From assembly GCA_903837495.1 (NCBI GenBank), contig CAILUT010000034.1, positions 1 to 55,145 of the forward strand: a DNA stretch of 55,145 nt, written 5' to 3'. The DNA comes from an uncultured Flavobacteriales bacterium. GTDB lineage: Bacteria; Bacteroidota; Bacteroidia; CAIKAF01. How positions within the stretch are numbered: position 1 is the stretch's first letter; each line of letters begins with the position of its first letter. The notes under the pieces are model-generated. The model saw nothing but the letters and a program-made list of their open reading frames with translations. It was not told where the DNA came from and did no database searches. Both the position numbers and the translations under genes were made by a program. Shown here piece after piece: positions 1 through 8,864 of the stretch.

Positions 1-104
1 CCAAAAGGAGCTCCTCGCGTCGCTCTTTTGGGCCTTGCCCGCCTGCCGCCCTGCCCCTTGCGGGTTAGCCTCGTCAATCCCTGCCGCGGGCCGTTCATTC
101 TATC
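1..104 (+). repeat. GC-rich dispersed repeat, copy 1 (partial, at window edge)
   Basis: The segment holds the GCTCCT...GTCGCTC core and ends near AATCCCTGCCGC. Both are shared with the copies at 18440-18605 (reverse), 37561-37715, 48350-48520 and 53930-53996 (reverse). It lies beyond the 3' end of the leftward SRPBCC gene. The 5' part is cut off by the window edge. No coding region is supported here. Confidence 0.7.
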
Positions 105-151
105 TACCCTTTCTTATTTTTTTTACGGGTACAACCCGCTTAAATCCATCG

Positions 152-607
152 CTAAGATGCAGACGGGGCTCCCCAAAGACGCTTGGCATAAATCGGTTTT
201 CGATAGGCAAATTGCTGCCGCATAAGGGGCATGAACAGCCAAGCCCAAAACCCAGAACGAAACTCCAATTCAATGTGGTCAATCACCCGGCAACGCCCAT
301 GCTGGCTCTCAACCCGATGTACATGCGTCCATTTTTGTAAAAAAAAAGGCAGCAGCACCCCTTCATCAACAAAATACCAAGCATCAAAACCTGTTTTTTC
401 TTCGGTAATTTGACTCTCCCAATCCATCTGAATAGGCCAAAGTCCCAATTTTAGCCGAACCACATCGCCGGGCGAACAGCCGTCAAAACGAACCACCTTT
501 GCAGGCATCCAGGGCGGATTCAAGGCTTTGAACAAACTCAAATTAAACCCCTGTTTTACGTTGTGCAGCTCGGCATCAAACCAACCGCTAACTACCTTAA
601 TTTCCAT
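152..607 (-). CDS. SRPBCC-fold (START-like) small cytoplasmic protein
   Basis: This is a protein of about 151 residues read from the ATG at 605-607. The open frame extends further upstream, but that extension runs into the preceding gene, and the sequence from MEIKVVSGW onward reads like the start of the family. The pattern FNLSLFKALNPPWMPAKVV followed by RFDGCSPGD, a central ITEEKTG...WYFVDEG stretch and a C-terminal FAYRKPIY motif is typical of Bacteroidota SRPBCC proteins, which form a helix-grip ligand pocket. The ligand is unknown. No signal peptide is seen. It lies 46 bases after the large T9SS-secreted protein gene and could be co-transcribed with it. The family call comes from recalled sequence pattern, not a search. 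Confidence 0.7.
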   Translation of the reverse strand: MEIKVVSGWFDAELHNVKQGFNLSLFKALNPPWMPAKVVRFDGCSPGDVVRLKLGLWPIQMDWESQITEEKTGFDAWYFVDEGVLLPFFLQKWTHVHRVESQHGRCRVIDHIELEFRSGFWAWLFMPLMRQQFAYRKPIYAKRLWGAPSAS

Positions 608-653
608 AATACCACAACAAACAGAACCGTTTTCGGTTCGAATAAAAACCCGT

Positions 654-2873
654 TTATTCGGCCCCAGGACGGGCGAGCAAAGCACTGCCGCGAATCAACA
701 TCGCCTTCCCCCGAAACCGATGTGAAACCCCAAGGGCGTCAACAATGTCGGCCGAATACACATAAACCCCCTGTGGACAAATTTTAGAACCATAAAAACC
801 ATCCCAGTATTCTGTTAAATCGGTCGAATAAAAAAGTTCTTCTCCCCAACGATTAAAAATCCGAAAGGCGTATTCAGCAATTCCAGTACCATAGCCGCGG
901 AATCCTTCGTTGATTCCATCGGCGTTTAATGTAAATGCGTTTGGGACATAATACGTAAATTCAGGCCGCACATAAATGCGATAGCGAGCCGTATCGCTGC
1001 ATTGGTAATCGTTGACAGCCACCAACACCGCATCAAAATATCCAGCCGAATCGTACGAATAAGAATACGTGTTTTGACAGGGTTGCCAGGCCGAACCATC
1101 GCCGGGATTAAACATGCAATTTGAATAATCCGACGAACCGTTGCTGAACATAAAATGCGGATTAAAAATGGATTGCTCATTGGGGCTGCCGCTTAAAACC
1201 GCCGTCGGAATCGGAAATACAACCACTCCTCCTGCAACAGGCAGCGTAAAAGTATCGACACAGGCCCCCGTAGAAACAACGGTTAGCACAGGCTGATACG
1301 TTCCCGCTCCGTAAACCACGGTTGGATTAAGTTGGTTTGAACTTTGGCCATTGCCCAAATCCCAGTTAAAAAACAAGGTGTTGTTTTCGGGAAAAATCTG
1401 GGGATTAAATGTAAGGGTGGTTGGCTCACAGCCGGCATAGGGCCCATCGGAAATTCCATAGGCATAGCCAGAAATGTTCACCGGAACGACTAAGGAATCG
1501 CGGCATCCCATGCGTTCGGCCAGCAAGCGTATTTGAAATTGACCGGGCTGCATGTAATTCACCGGGCCCGTTGGGTTCTGATTCGAACTTTGGGGGTTGG
1601 CCAAAGGACCAAAATTCCAGTTGAAAGAGGTGCCTGCAGGCAGGGCACCCGTAGCCGTTAAATTAATGTTTTGACTGCCTATGCACTGATCTGCAATCAC
1701 CTGAGGATTTATCAGCACGGCCGCCTTCGCCGTTAAGGTTTGATAGGCCGTGTCGGCGCAAAAAAAGCCGGGATTGCTAATCAGCTGAATCTGATACACC
1801 CCCGGACCGGGAAAGGTGTACTGCGGTTGGTATGCATTGCTTACATCGGTATTGATGCCGTTAACCCCAAAATCCCAAGCAAAGGTCGAGGCATTCAAGG
1901 AAGAATTGCTGAAATTTACCGGCAAATCTCCGCAAATAAAATAACTGCCGTCGGGTTCGGTTTGCAAATTGGTGTTGAAACTAAAACCCGCCTGAGTATT
2001 GATTAGACAGGCGGTTACATTGAACTGAAAATCGCGTTGGTGTACGCCCAACAAGACTCCGTTTCGGTATTCACGCACACAAACTCCAACAACGTATTGC
2101 CCAACTTGATTGGGAACCGCCGTCATAAATCCGGTTGAGGGATCAATAGAAATCGCCGGATTGGAGGCCAAAGGGTAGGCCGCCGAAAAGGGGGGCGAAA
2201 AGGTAATTGGGTTAAAAGGCGGCGGACTGGTGGGAACAGGCATGGGATTGGCCACCGAACCGCCATGATAGGTAGAACACAATTCATACACCAGACTGTC
2301 TCCGTCGGGGTCGGTGGCGGAGTGGTCGAACTTTAAGGTATCGCCCAAGCACACAGCGATGGGAGGAAAGTTGTTGAACCGAGGGCTGGAATTGCAGACC
2401 ACCAAATTGCTGCCCGGAATGGTGGTTTGGTAGGTACTGCCGGTACTTCCCGGATTCACCAAATTGACAATGCTGTTGTTTCGGCAGCAACGCTGATAAG
2501 CCAGGGTTATTCCCGTGGTTTGAATGGGCAATGAAGTTTGAAAGGTATAAATGGCCTCTTCAACGCACACATTTGGGGGTGCCTGAAAGCAGGGCGAGTT
2601 GGGCGTAAAAGGCACATTGTTGGCCCCGGGGAAAGGCAAATTGATGGTTTGCAGCAAATTGCCCCCGGCATCCCAAACCGAAATGCTGGCCGGATTGTCA
2701 AAGGGTGCCTGCCCGTTCAAACAATCTCGGTACACCTTTAATGTAATAAGGTAATTGTTGCCTCCAAGGCAATCGTAGTACAATTCGCCCCCAATAATAT
2801 GGGTAGCCCTAAGCGGAAGACCTAGTCCGATGAAAAGCAAAGCAACAACTAAACCTAAACCTCTTCCAAGCAT
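654..2873 (-). CDS. Secreted PKD-repeat surface protein with T9SS type B (gliding-motility-associated) C-terminal domain
   Basis: The protein has about 739 residues and starts at ATG 2871-2873; an in-frame GTG at 2876 is an alternative, and either start overlaps the upstream stop codon. An N-terminal hydrophobic signal segment (LGLVVALLFIGLGLPLRA) precedes the THIIGGELYYDCLGG motif common in large Bacteroidota surface proteins. The middle contains several PKD-like beta-sandwich modules, for example FAWDFGVNG and FNWDLGNGQSS. The C-terminus YYVPNAFTLNADGINEGFRG ... FRIFNRWGEELF ... GVYVYSADI ... GKAMLIR is a textbook type B sorting domain, which T9SS uses to export and anchor proteins. The neighbour at 2873-5008 has the same tail, so the two probably form one operon of surface adhesins or structural proteins. 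The function of the individual modules is not known. Confidence 0.9.
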   Translation of the reverse strand: MLGRGLGLVVALLFIGLGLPLRATHIIGGELYYDCLGGNNYLITLKVYRDCLNGQAPFDNPASISVWDAGGNLLQTINLPFPGANNVPFTPNSPCFQAPPNVCVEEAIYTFQTSLPIQTTGITLAYQRCCRNNSIVNLVNPGSTGSTYQTTIPGSNLVVCNSSPRFNNFPPIAVCLGDTLKFDHSATDPDGDSLVYELCSTYHGGSVANPMPVPTSPPPFNPITFSPPFSAAYPLASNPAISIDPSTGFMTAVPNQVGQYVVGVCVREYRNGVLLGVHQRDFQFNVTACLINTQAGFSFNTNLQTEPDGSYFICGDLPVNFSNSSLNASTFAWDFGVNGINTDVSNAYQPQYTFPGPGVYQIQLISNPGFFCADTAYQTLTAKAAVLINPQVIADQCIGSQNINLTATGALPAGTSFNWNFGPLANPQSSNQNPTGPVNYMQPGQFQIRLLAERMGCRDSLVVPVNISGYAYGISDGPYAGCEPTTLTFNPQIFPENNTLFFNWDLGNGQSSNQLNPTVVYGAGTYQPVLTVVSTGACVDTFTLPVAGGVVVFPIPTAVLSGSPNEQSIFNPHFMFSNGSSDYSNCMFNPGDGSAWQPCQNTYSYSYDSAGYFDAVLVAVNDYQCSDTARYRIYVRPEFTYYVPNAFTLNADGINEGFRGYGTGIAEYAFRIFNRWGEELFYSTDLTEYWDGFYGSKICPQGVYVYSADIVDALGVSHRFRGKAMLIRGSALLARPGAE

Positions 2874-5008
2874 CACCGAATCAAATTTACATGTCCCATA
2901 AACACCCGGGGTCGGTTGTTGGGCAAAACCAGCTCAAAGCGGTATGCATAAACGCCAATCGGGTAAGGCTCCCCATTTCGTTGACCGACCCAACCCCGCT
3001 TCATGTGGGTTGACTCAAATACCTGTTGCCCCCAACGGTCAAAAATCCGCCAAACAATGTCTTTAAACCCTTGCCCATATCCCCTAAAAATATCGTTAAC
3101 CAAATCGGCGTTGGGAGTAAAGGTGTTGGGAATGTAAAATCCGAAGGGCGGATAAATATAAATGGTGTCAACCAACTCAACCTGACAACCAAATTCGTTG
3201 GTTACGGTCAACCGAACTACTTGAAATCCTGTATCCAAAAACACCCGAATCGGATCGGCCAAGGTGTCGGTTCCCGAGGGCCCAAAATCCCAGAACCAAG
3301 CGACCACATCTGCCGAGGTTTCAGAATCGAAAATCAACTTGTTGTTGTCTAAATAGAAGTATTCAAATGAAGCCTCAGGCACCCGTACCGTTACCCGCGA
3401 AGACAAGCTAAGCACATTTCCGCAGCTGTCGGCCACCGAAACGGTATAAATCTGGGTGCTCATGGGGTTCACCCATTGACGTAGGGAATCGGACGAAAAT
3501 CCGTTGTCCCAAACAAAAACCAACTCTCCAATTCCCCCTCCATATTGCGCTTCCAACAACACAGAGGCGCCTGGGCATATCACGGTGTCTGGACTAAATT
3601 CCAAATTCAAGGGAGAAACATTGGGAACCTGAATTAAAACCGTATCGGTGGCTGTATTCTGGCATACATCGGTGGCTGTAACCACAAATTGAGTGCTTTG
3701 CCCCACCAAAGTTGGAACGGGAGAACCACTCAGCCCACCTGGATTCCAGGTTAAGGAGGCCTGACCTACCCCGCCCGTAGTACTGGCGGTTAAAAACACC
3801 AACTGATTGTTGCAGGCAAAAGACTGGTCGTCCATGGCCTGAACGTTTAGGGGGCGCACATCTGCAATGGGAATTCGAACGCTGGGGCGTTCAATATCCG
3901 GACATAGGTTTGGATCGTCTGCCGTAACAATCAACAGCTCCAACCCTTCGTTCAACACATCGGTTAGGGCCGAGGTGTACAAAACCACCGAGTCGGCCCC
4001 TGCAGGAATGGTAACCTGAGTAGGCAAGGTTTGATAATCGACTCCATTGATGGAATTGCCTTGAAGCAGGAGATTGATGGTTTTATCTTGGGTTAGGGGC
4101 AGGGTGTTTTTGATTACAATGGCGGCAGTGCCGCAGCCTTCATACAAGGTATCTTTAGAAACCCCATTTAGAATGGTATAATACATGCTCAATCCATCAG
4201 AGGTAAAGCTCTTCGCTTCTAAAAATACGCCCGAATCGTAAATGGCGTCGGCCACATCGGCAATGGCTAAGCGAATGGTGTAGGTGGAACAGGGAATCAC
4301 TTTTGCACGGGCCGTAAGAACCCGGGTAAAGCCGTCGTATTGAATAAACATACCGGGCGAGGGCAATTCATTGTCCACATAATATTGAGAATTGCTAAGG
4401 TGGTTTACATTGTTGATGGCCACCTTGGTTCCGTTGGGCAGCAAGGCAATGTTTTGGTTTTGGTAGTTGCCCCCGGCCGGGTTGGGGCCGCTGATAAAAA
4501 ACCCGAATACATCGTTGTATTCAGACCCTACAAATTCCCGGTATTCTTCCGAGCCAAACACGTAGCGAAAGGCCACAGAATCGCCTTGGGGAATAAAGTT
4601 GAAGGAAAGGGTGGTGGCATTGAAGGTGGGTTTATTAAATCCAAACTCCGCGTTCAACAAAGGAGAACCTTGAAAATTGTTGTCAATGTAGGCATCGGGG
4701 CGGTTGTTTGGGCCCTGAGGCCCGTTGGGGCCCGAAATAATACCTGTGGTCAATAAAATTCCCGAATTCAAACCCAAATTGGTATTGTTGGCCGTAAAAG
4801 CACCGTAGGCTTGACCACTGCCCGTCAAGGTTACATTGGAAACCTGAACTCCCCCACCCAACAAAATGTTTTGAACCAAATCGTTGGGCGTTATTCCCCC
4901 TGTGGTTTGAAGCTGAGCAAACCCCATCGATGGCAAGAACAACAAGGCGATCCCCATGGCAATCTGAGGCCAATTCACGATCAAAGTTTTGTTGCAGTTC
5001 TTGCGCAT
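2873..5008 (-). CDS. Choice-of-anchor L domain surface protein with T9SS type B C-terminal domain
   Basis: The protein has 711 residues starting at ATG 5006-5008, with a signal peptide ending around GFAQ. Residues of about 35-270 match the choice-of-anchor L domain: LVQNILLGGGVQVSNVT, GILLTTG, a conserved FRYVFGSEEYREFVGSEYND and a DVFGFFISGP motif. This is followed by a long region with Calx-beta-like and PKD-like modules (WFWDFGPSGTD). The C-terminal 90 residues (FYIPNTFTPNADLVNDIFRG, WRIFDRWGQQVFES, GHVNLIR) form the type B sorting domain recognised by T9SS. The stop codon overlaps the start of the next gene, suggesting translational coupling. Homologues are large cell-surface proteins of unknown ligand. 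I infer an adhesive or surface-coat role. Confidence 0.92.
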   Translation of the reverse strand: MRKNCNKTLIVNWPQIAMGIALLFLPSMGFAQLQTTGGITPNDLVQNILLGGGVQVSNVTLTGSGQAYGAFTANNTNLGLNSGILLTTGIISGPNGPQGPNNRPDAYIDNNFQGSPLLNAEFGFNKPTFNATTLSFNFIPQGDSVAFRYVFGSEEYREFVGSEYNDVFGFFISGPNPAGGNYQNQNIALLPNGTKVAINNVNHLSNSQYYVDNELPSPGMFIQYDGFTRVLTARAKVIPCSTYTIRLAIADVADAIYDSGVFLEAKSFTSDGLSMYYTILNGVSKDTLYEGCGTAAIVIKNTLPLTQDKTINLLLQGNSINGVDYQTLPTQVTIPAGADSVVLYTSALTDVLNEGLELLIVTADDPNLCPDIERPSVRIPIADVRPLNVQAMDDQSFACNNQLVFLTASTTGGVGQASLTWNPGGLSGSPVPTLVGQSTQFVVTATDVCQNTATDTVLIQVPNVSPLNLEFSPDTVICPGASVLLEAQYGGGIGELVFVWDNGFSSDSLRQWVNPMSTQIYTVSVADSCGNVLSLSSRVTVRVPEASFEYFYLDNNKLIFDSETSADVVAWFWDFGPSGTDTLADPIRVFLDTGFQVVRLTVTNEFGCQVELVDTIYIYPPFGFYIPNTFTPNADLVNDIFRGYGQGFKDIVWRIFDRWGQQVFESTHMKRGWVGQRNGEPYPIGVYAYRFELVLPNNRPRVFMGHVNLIR

Positions 5009-5235
5009 GGTACAATATCGCTTAAAATTACACTCTTTTTATGGGCTTTTCAAGGAACTTAAAGGCAATTTAACAGAACTTTTAAGCCATCGGAACGTTT
5101 GATTTCAAGAAGTGCGACAGATTCCGTACTTTCAGCCTGAATTTTCGGTGGCTTGAAAGGCAGGTTTTCTTGCTGTATTTTCACCCATAATTCCCAAGAT
5201 TGAAATACGTTTACCCCATATAAACAGCAATATCC

Positions 5236-6603
5236 ATGCAAAAAACACAGCACTTTATCCAGGCACAGCGGGAACGGTTTATGTCCGAATTGTTTGATTT
5301 GTTGCGCATTCCTTCCATCAGTGCCGACCCTGCGTTTGCAAAAGACGTTCATGCTTGTGCGGCGTTTGTGGCCGATCGGCTTAAAGAGGCTGGAGCCGAT
5401 GCCGTTGAGATTTGCCCTACAGCGGGATATCCGATTGTGTACGGAGAAAAAATCATGGATCCATCCTTGCCCACCGTATTGGTGTACGGGCATTACGACG
5501 TTCAACCCGCGGTTCCGTTGGAACTGTGGACCACTCCGCCCTTTCAACCCGAAATCCGAAACGAGCGCATTTATGCCCGCGGTTCAGCCGACGACAAAGG
5601 CCAGTTTTACATGCACCTTAAAGCCTTTGAAGCCATGTGGGCCGCCGGCGAATTGCCCTGCAACGTCAAGTTTATGATTGAAGGCGAAGAAGAGGTTGGC
5701 TCCAACAACTTATCGACCTTTGTGAAACAAGAAAAAAAGCGCCTGTCTGCCAACATGGTTTTGATTTCTGACACCAGCATGTTGGGCAACGACACCCCAT
5801 CCATCGATGTTGGCCTGCGTGGACTTTCGTACGTTGAGGTGGAAGTTACTGGACCAAACCGCGATTTACACTCGGGCGTTTACGGCGGCGCAGTAGCCAA
5901 TCCCATCAATATTTTGGCTCGAATGATTGCCCAAATGCACGACGACCAAGGCCGAATTGCCATTCCCGGTTTTTACGAAAAGGTTTTAGACCTTTCAGAA
6001 ACCGACCGAACCGCCCTGAATACCGCTCCTTTTGATGTGCAAGAATACAAACGCGATTTGGGCATTGATGCCTTGCACGGAGAGCAGGGCTATACCACCT
6101 TTGAACGCACCGGAACCCGACCAACTTTAGATGTGAATGGCATTTGGGGCGGCTACATCGGCGAAGGAGCAAAAACAGTGCTGCCCTCAAAGGCCTATGC
6201 CAAAATATCCATGCGCTTGGTGCCAAACCAAAGCTCTGAAGAAATTACCGCCCTTTTTGCAGAATACTTCCGCTCCATTGCTCCGGCCTCAGTAAAGGTA
6301 GAAGTACGGCCCCACCACGGTGGCGAACCCGTTGTAACCCCTTCTGACTCCCCCGAATTTAAAGCGGCAAGCCTAGCCATGAAAGAAACCTTCGGAAAGG
6401 AGCCCATTCCAACCCGGGGCGGCGGTTCCATTCCCATTGTGGCCTTGTTTGAACAAGAGCTGGGTTTGAAATCGGTTTTAATGGGCTTTGGCTTGGATAT
6501 TGACGCCCTGCATTCCCCCAACGAAAGCTATGGCGTTTTCAATTTCTACAAAGGCATCGAAACCATTCCTTGGTTTTTCCATCACTATGCTAAAATCAAG
6601 TAA
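5236..6603 (+). CDS. M20-family dipeptidase / metallopeptidase
   Basis: This 455-residue protein has the standard length of the M20 dipeptidase (PepV/CNDP-like) family. The zinc-site motifs are all visible: GHYDVQP at about 85-91 (His86, catalytic Asp88), the bridging Asp in RGSADDKGQ at about 115-123, the general base and ligand glutamates in EGEEEVGS at about 149-156, and a late metal-ligand region with HSPNE near the C-terminus. A dimerisation lid domain lies in between (HSGVYGG). It should hydrolyse dipeptides or similar N-terminal peptide bonds in the cytoplasm; there is no signal peptide. Its last 17 bases overlap the start of the next gene. The exact substrate cannot be read from sequence. 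Confidence 0.9.
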   Translation: MQKTQHFIQAQRERFMSELFDLLRIPSISADPAFAKDVHACAAFVADRLKEAGADAVEICPTAGYPIVYGEKIMDPSLPTVLVYGHYDVQPAVPLELWTTPPFQPEIRNERIYARGSADDKGQFYMHLKAFEAMWAAGELPCNVKFMIEGEEEVGSNNLSTFVKQEKKRLSANMVLISDTSMLGNDTPSIDVGLRGLSYVEVEVTGPNRDLHSGVYGGAVANPINILARMIAQMHDDQGRIAIPGFYEKVLDLSETDRTALNTAPFDVQEYKRDLGIDALHGEQGYTTFERTGTRPTLDVNGIWGGYIGEGAKTVLPSKAYAKISMRLVPNQSSEEITALFAEYFRSIAPASVKVEVRPHHGGEPVVTPSDSPEFKAASLAMKETFGKEPIPTRGGGSIPIVALFEQELGLKSVLMGFGLDIDALHSPNESYGVFNFYKGIETIPWFFHHYAKIK

Positions 6604-7054
6604 AGCCGCTGGCCTCTTCTTAACTGCCCTCGGTTGTTTGGCTTTTTACTCCTGTAAAATCGCTATGCCCAGCGTAGATTTCGTCTCTTTCAACCTAAAC
6701 GCTGCCGGTGGACAGGTTCAGCTGCGAACCGAAAATCCAAATGGATTCTCGGTCACCTCAACCCGTGTTGCCCTTCAAGTTCGGTACCAGCAAATTGAGG
6801 TTGGAGAACTCAGCAACACTTCGCCTATCCGCTTTCCGGCGCGCCAATCTGTGGTGTTCCCCTTGAATGCACAGCTAAATACAAACGCCATGCTAAGGGC
6901 CGCGCCCAATGCTGTTGTGCTTGTACTTCAAGGAAAAAAATTGCCCGTTCAGGTGCAAGGAGAAATTCAAATAAAAGTTTGGGGGATTTTTAAGGCATCT
7001 GTGCCTGTTGATACCACAATAATGGTGGACCCCAAAGACCTTATTGGGCGCTAA
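6587..7054 (+). CDS. LEA type 2-like lipoprotein
   Basis: The protein has about 155 residues from ATG 6587, inside the end of the peptidase gene. The start is chosen because it gives a compact lipoprotein signal: basic start, hydrophobic core, then LAFYSC with the lipidated Cys at about residue 22. The mature part carries a single immunoglobulin-like LEA14/WHy domain: VDFVSFNLN, GGQVQLRTENPNGFSV, and VPLQGxx-like strands near IQIKVWGIFKASVPVDTTI. Members are thought to help under desiccation or stress, or to act as periplasmic structural proteins; no enzymatic activity is known. Its 3' end overlaps the convergent metF gene by 14 bases. Confidence 0.75.
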   Translation: MLKSSKAAGLFLTALGCLAFYSCKIAMPSVDFVSFNLNAAGGQVQLRTENPNGFSVTSTRVALQVRYQQIEVGELSNTSPIRFPARQSVVFPLNAQLNTNAMLRAAPNAVVLVLQGKKLPVQVQGEIQIKVWGIFKASVPVDTTIMVDPKDLIGR

Positions 7055-8018
7055 ACACCGATTCGGCTATGGCCCGAACGGATTTGCTTTTACCCATGGT
7101 GAAAAAGTGAATGCCAGGCACATCGCTGCCTATCAACTCTTTGCACTGAGCCATGCCCCAATCAATTCCTACCTGCCTTGCCTCGTCGTCGGTCTTGCAC
7201 TTCATTAAAGAATGGGTCAGCGGCCCCGGTATTTCCACATGGAAAAACTTGGGCATAAACGTGAGGTGCGAAATCTTTTCGATGGGCTTTATGCCTGGAA
7301 TTATGGGCACCCGAATGCCCTCTGCCCAACAACGGTCGCGAAAAGCAAAAAACTTTTGGTTGTCAAAAAACAACTGGGTTACAATATACTGAGCTCCTGA
7401 ATCGATCTTCTCTTTTAGGTATTGGAAATCCAAATCCATGTGGGGCGATTCAAAATGCCGCTCTGGATACCCCGCAACGCCAACACAAAAATTGGTGGGA
7501 GCAGGCTCTCTAATTTCATCGTCCAAATAAACTCCCCGATTCATGTCGGTAATTTGCCGAACCAAATCGACCGCATGAGCATGGCCGCGGTCGGTGGGCG
7601 AGAAATGTGTTTCGGTTTTAATGGGGTCTCCACGAAGCGCCAATACATTGTTTATTCCCAAAAAGTCCAAATCAATTAGGGCGTTTTCTGTTTCTTCTTT
7701 GGTAAAGCCGCCACAAATTAAATGAGGGACCGTATCTATGGAATACCGGTGTTGAATCGCAGCACAAATGCTTACGGTTCCTGGGCGCTTGCGCATCGAT
7801 ACCTTTTCCAAGTACCCTTTTTCTCTCTTCTTGTAAACAAACTCCTCGCGGTGATACGTAACATTGATGAAAGACGGCTTAAGGTCAATCAATGGATCAA
7901 TGGCCTTAAACAAGGTTTCGATTCCTACGCCTTTAAGGGGGGGTATTACCTCAAAAGAAAACAAAGGCCCACTCGCCTCTTCAATACGTTCAATCACATT
8001 TTTTCCCATGGATGTCAA
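7041..8018 (-). CDS. metF: 5,10-methylenetetrahydrofolate reductase
   Basis: This 325-residue FAD-dependent TIM-barrel enzyme reduces 5,10-methylene-THF to 5-methyl-THF for methionine synthesis. The family landmarks are present: the catalytic Glu in SFEVIPP near residue 23, FINVTYH, PHLICGG, NNVLALRGDP (FAD binding), GVAGYPERH, YIVTQLFFDN and PIIPGIKPI. The start ATG at 8018 overlaps the stop of the DUF6952 gene in an ATGA arrangement; an internal ATG three codons later is possible. It is the last gene of a three-gene operon with thioredoxin and DUF6952. Such overlaps usually mean coupled translation. Confidence 0.95.
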   Translation of the reverse strand: MTSMGKNVIERIEEASGPLFSFEVIPPLKGVGIETLFKAIDPLIDLKPSFINVTYHREEFVYKKREKGYLEKVSMRKRPGTVSICAAIQHRYSIDTVPHLICGGFTKEETENALIDLDFLGINNVLALRGDPIKTETHFSPTDRGHAHAVDLVRQITDMNRGVYLDDEIREPAPTNFCVGVAGYPERHFESPHMDLDFQYLKEKIDSGAQYIVTQLFFDNQKFFAFRDRCWAEGIRVPIIPGIKPIEKISHLTFMPKFFHVEIPGPLTHSLMKCKTDDEARQVGIDWGMAQCKELIGSDVPGIHFFTMGKSKSVRAIAESVFSAQ

Positions 8019-8254
8019 GATATGGAATTTCTGACGCGTTGAGAATAAGCCCGAACGGCATCGTTGATGGACATCCCTTTTTCCATGTTTTGCACAAGGT
8101 CTTGGGCCGCCAAAATATGGGTGAGTTTTTCGCCTTCGTCGTCCCCATGCACTTCGATGCCGAGCTCCTGCTCTTCATACATCGCTTCCTCGGCCAATTT
8201 TAGTTCTGACAAAGAATGGGTTTGAGCCAGTCTTTTTATTTCCGCCATTTTCAT
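8015..8254 (-). CDS. DUF6952-type small acidic protein
   Basis: The protein has 79 residues with start ATG at 8254, overlapping the thioredoxin stop (ATGA) just as its own stop overlaps metF. The start MKMAEIKRLAQ is preferred over upstream in-frame codons because those lie inside the thioredoxin gene. The sequence is short and charged, with a predicted helical pattern (KLAEEAMYEEQELGIEVHGDDEGEKLTHILAA) and C-terminal INDAVRAYSQRVRNS. I recall this as a Bacteroidota family that accompanies thioredoxin/peroxiredoxin genes. Function is unknown. The conserved pairing suggests a redox-linked adaptor, which is inference only. Confidence 0.7.
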   Translation of the reverse strand: MKMAEIKRLAQTHSLSELKLAEEAMYEEQELGIEVHGDDEGEKLTHILAAQDLVQNMEKGMSINDAVRAYSQRVRNSIS

Positions 8255-8571
8255 TCGGCAATGTCTTTTAGCATTTCCAACACTTTTTCTTCTTTGCTGG
8301 TCGCCAATCCTTGAACACAAAGCCCTTTTTTAAACACGGCAATAAAAGGCAGGTTGTCAACCCCAGCCAACCGGCGGCTTTCCGGATTTTCTTCCGCATT
8401 GATTTCCACAAAGCGAATGCCTAAGTTGGACTCCTCTTCGCTCATTCGCCGAAACTTGGGTGAAAACAACTTGCAGCTTCCACACCAATCCGCATAGAAC
8501 TTAACTGCAATTGAGCCACCCTCTTTAAGCAACTCCGAAAAGGATGCATCGTTTAATGTCTCTACGGCCAT
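8251..8571 (-). CDS. Thioredoxin-like protein
   Basis: This 106-residue single-domain thioredoxin fold has the active site FYADWCGSCKLFSPKF (WCGSCK, so CGSC rather than classical CGPC) and the cis-Pro region near GVDNLPFIAVFKKG. There is no signal peptide, so it is cytoplasmic. A Bacteroidota -7 element TACCTTTG lies at 8589-8596 on the same strand, about 20 bases upstream of the ATG, and likely drives the thioredoxin-DUF6952-metF operon. Its redox partner is not shown by the sequence. Confidence 0.9.
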   Translation of the reverse strand: MAVETLNDASFSELLKEGGSIAVKFYADWCGSCKLFSPKFRRMSEEESNLGIRFVEINAEENPESRRLAGVDNLPFIAVFKKGLCVQGLATSKEEKVLEMLKDIAE

Positions 8572-8588
8572 ACTTATTGCGTTTTACA

Positions 8589-8596
8589 CAAAGGTA
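8589..8596 (-). promoter_or_regulatory. Bacteroidota -7 promoter element (TACCTTTG) for the thioredoxin operon
   Basis: On the minus strand this reads TACCTTTG, an exact match to the TAnnTTTG consensus of Bacteroidota primary sigma promoters. It lies 18 bases upstream of the thioredoxin ATG. No clean -33 TTG partner was found at the expected distance. Confidence 0.55.
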
Positions 8597-8838
8597 ACAA
8601 ACCAAAACGGGCACAGGTTTTGGATTTTTAAAATTTAAGGAATGAACAAGAAAAACCAAGCCAACCAAGCCCTATTCCTAAGCCAAGGTTCAGCTTTTCA
8701 TGTGTAAAAAGAATGCCTACCGGCAAAAGGCATCGGCCTATGCCATGTTGCAAGCCCAAGCTTTTGCCGGGGCCAAGGGTCTTTTAATTAATTTTACCTT
8801 ATTGAAATTAAGTAGAATGGCATCTGCCTTTTGCTTGC

Positions 8839-8846
8839 TACCTTTG
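8839..8846 (+). promoter_or_regulatory. Bacteroidota -7 promoter element (TACCTTTG) for the enoyl-CoA hydratase operon
   Basis: This is an exact TAnnTTTG match 18 bases upstream of the enoyl-CoA hydratase ATG at 8865. The rest of the 8572-8864 intergenic region holds no supported gene. Confidence 0.55.
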
Positions 8847-8864
8847 TTTCAAACCTAACCTGCC

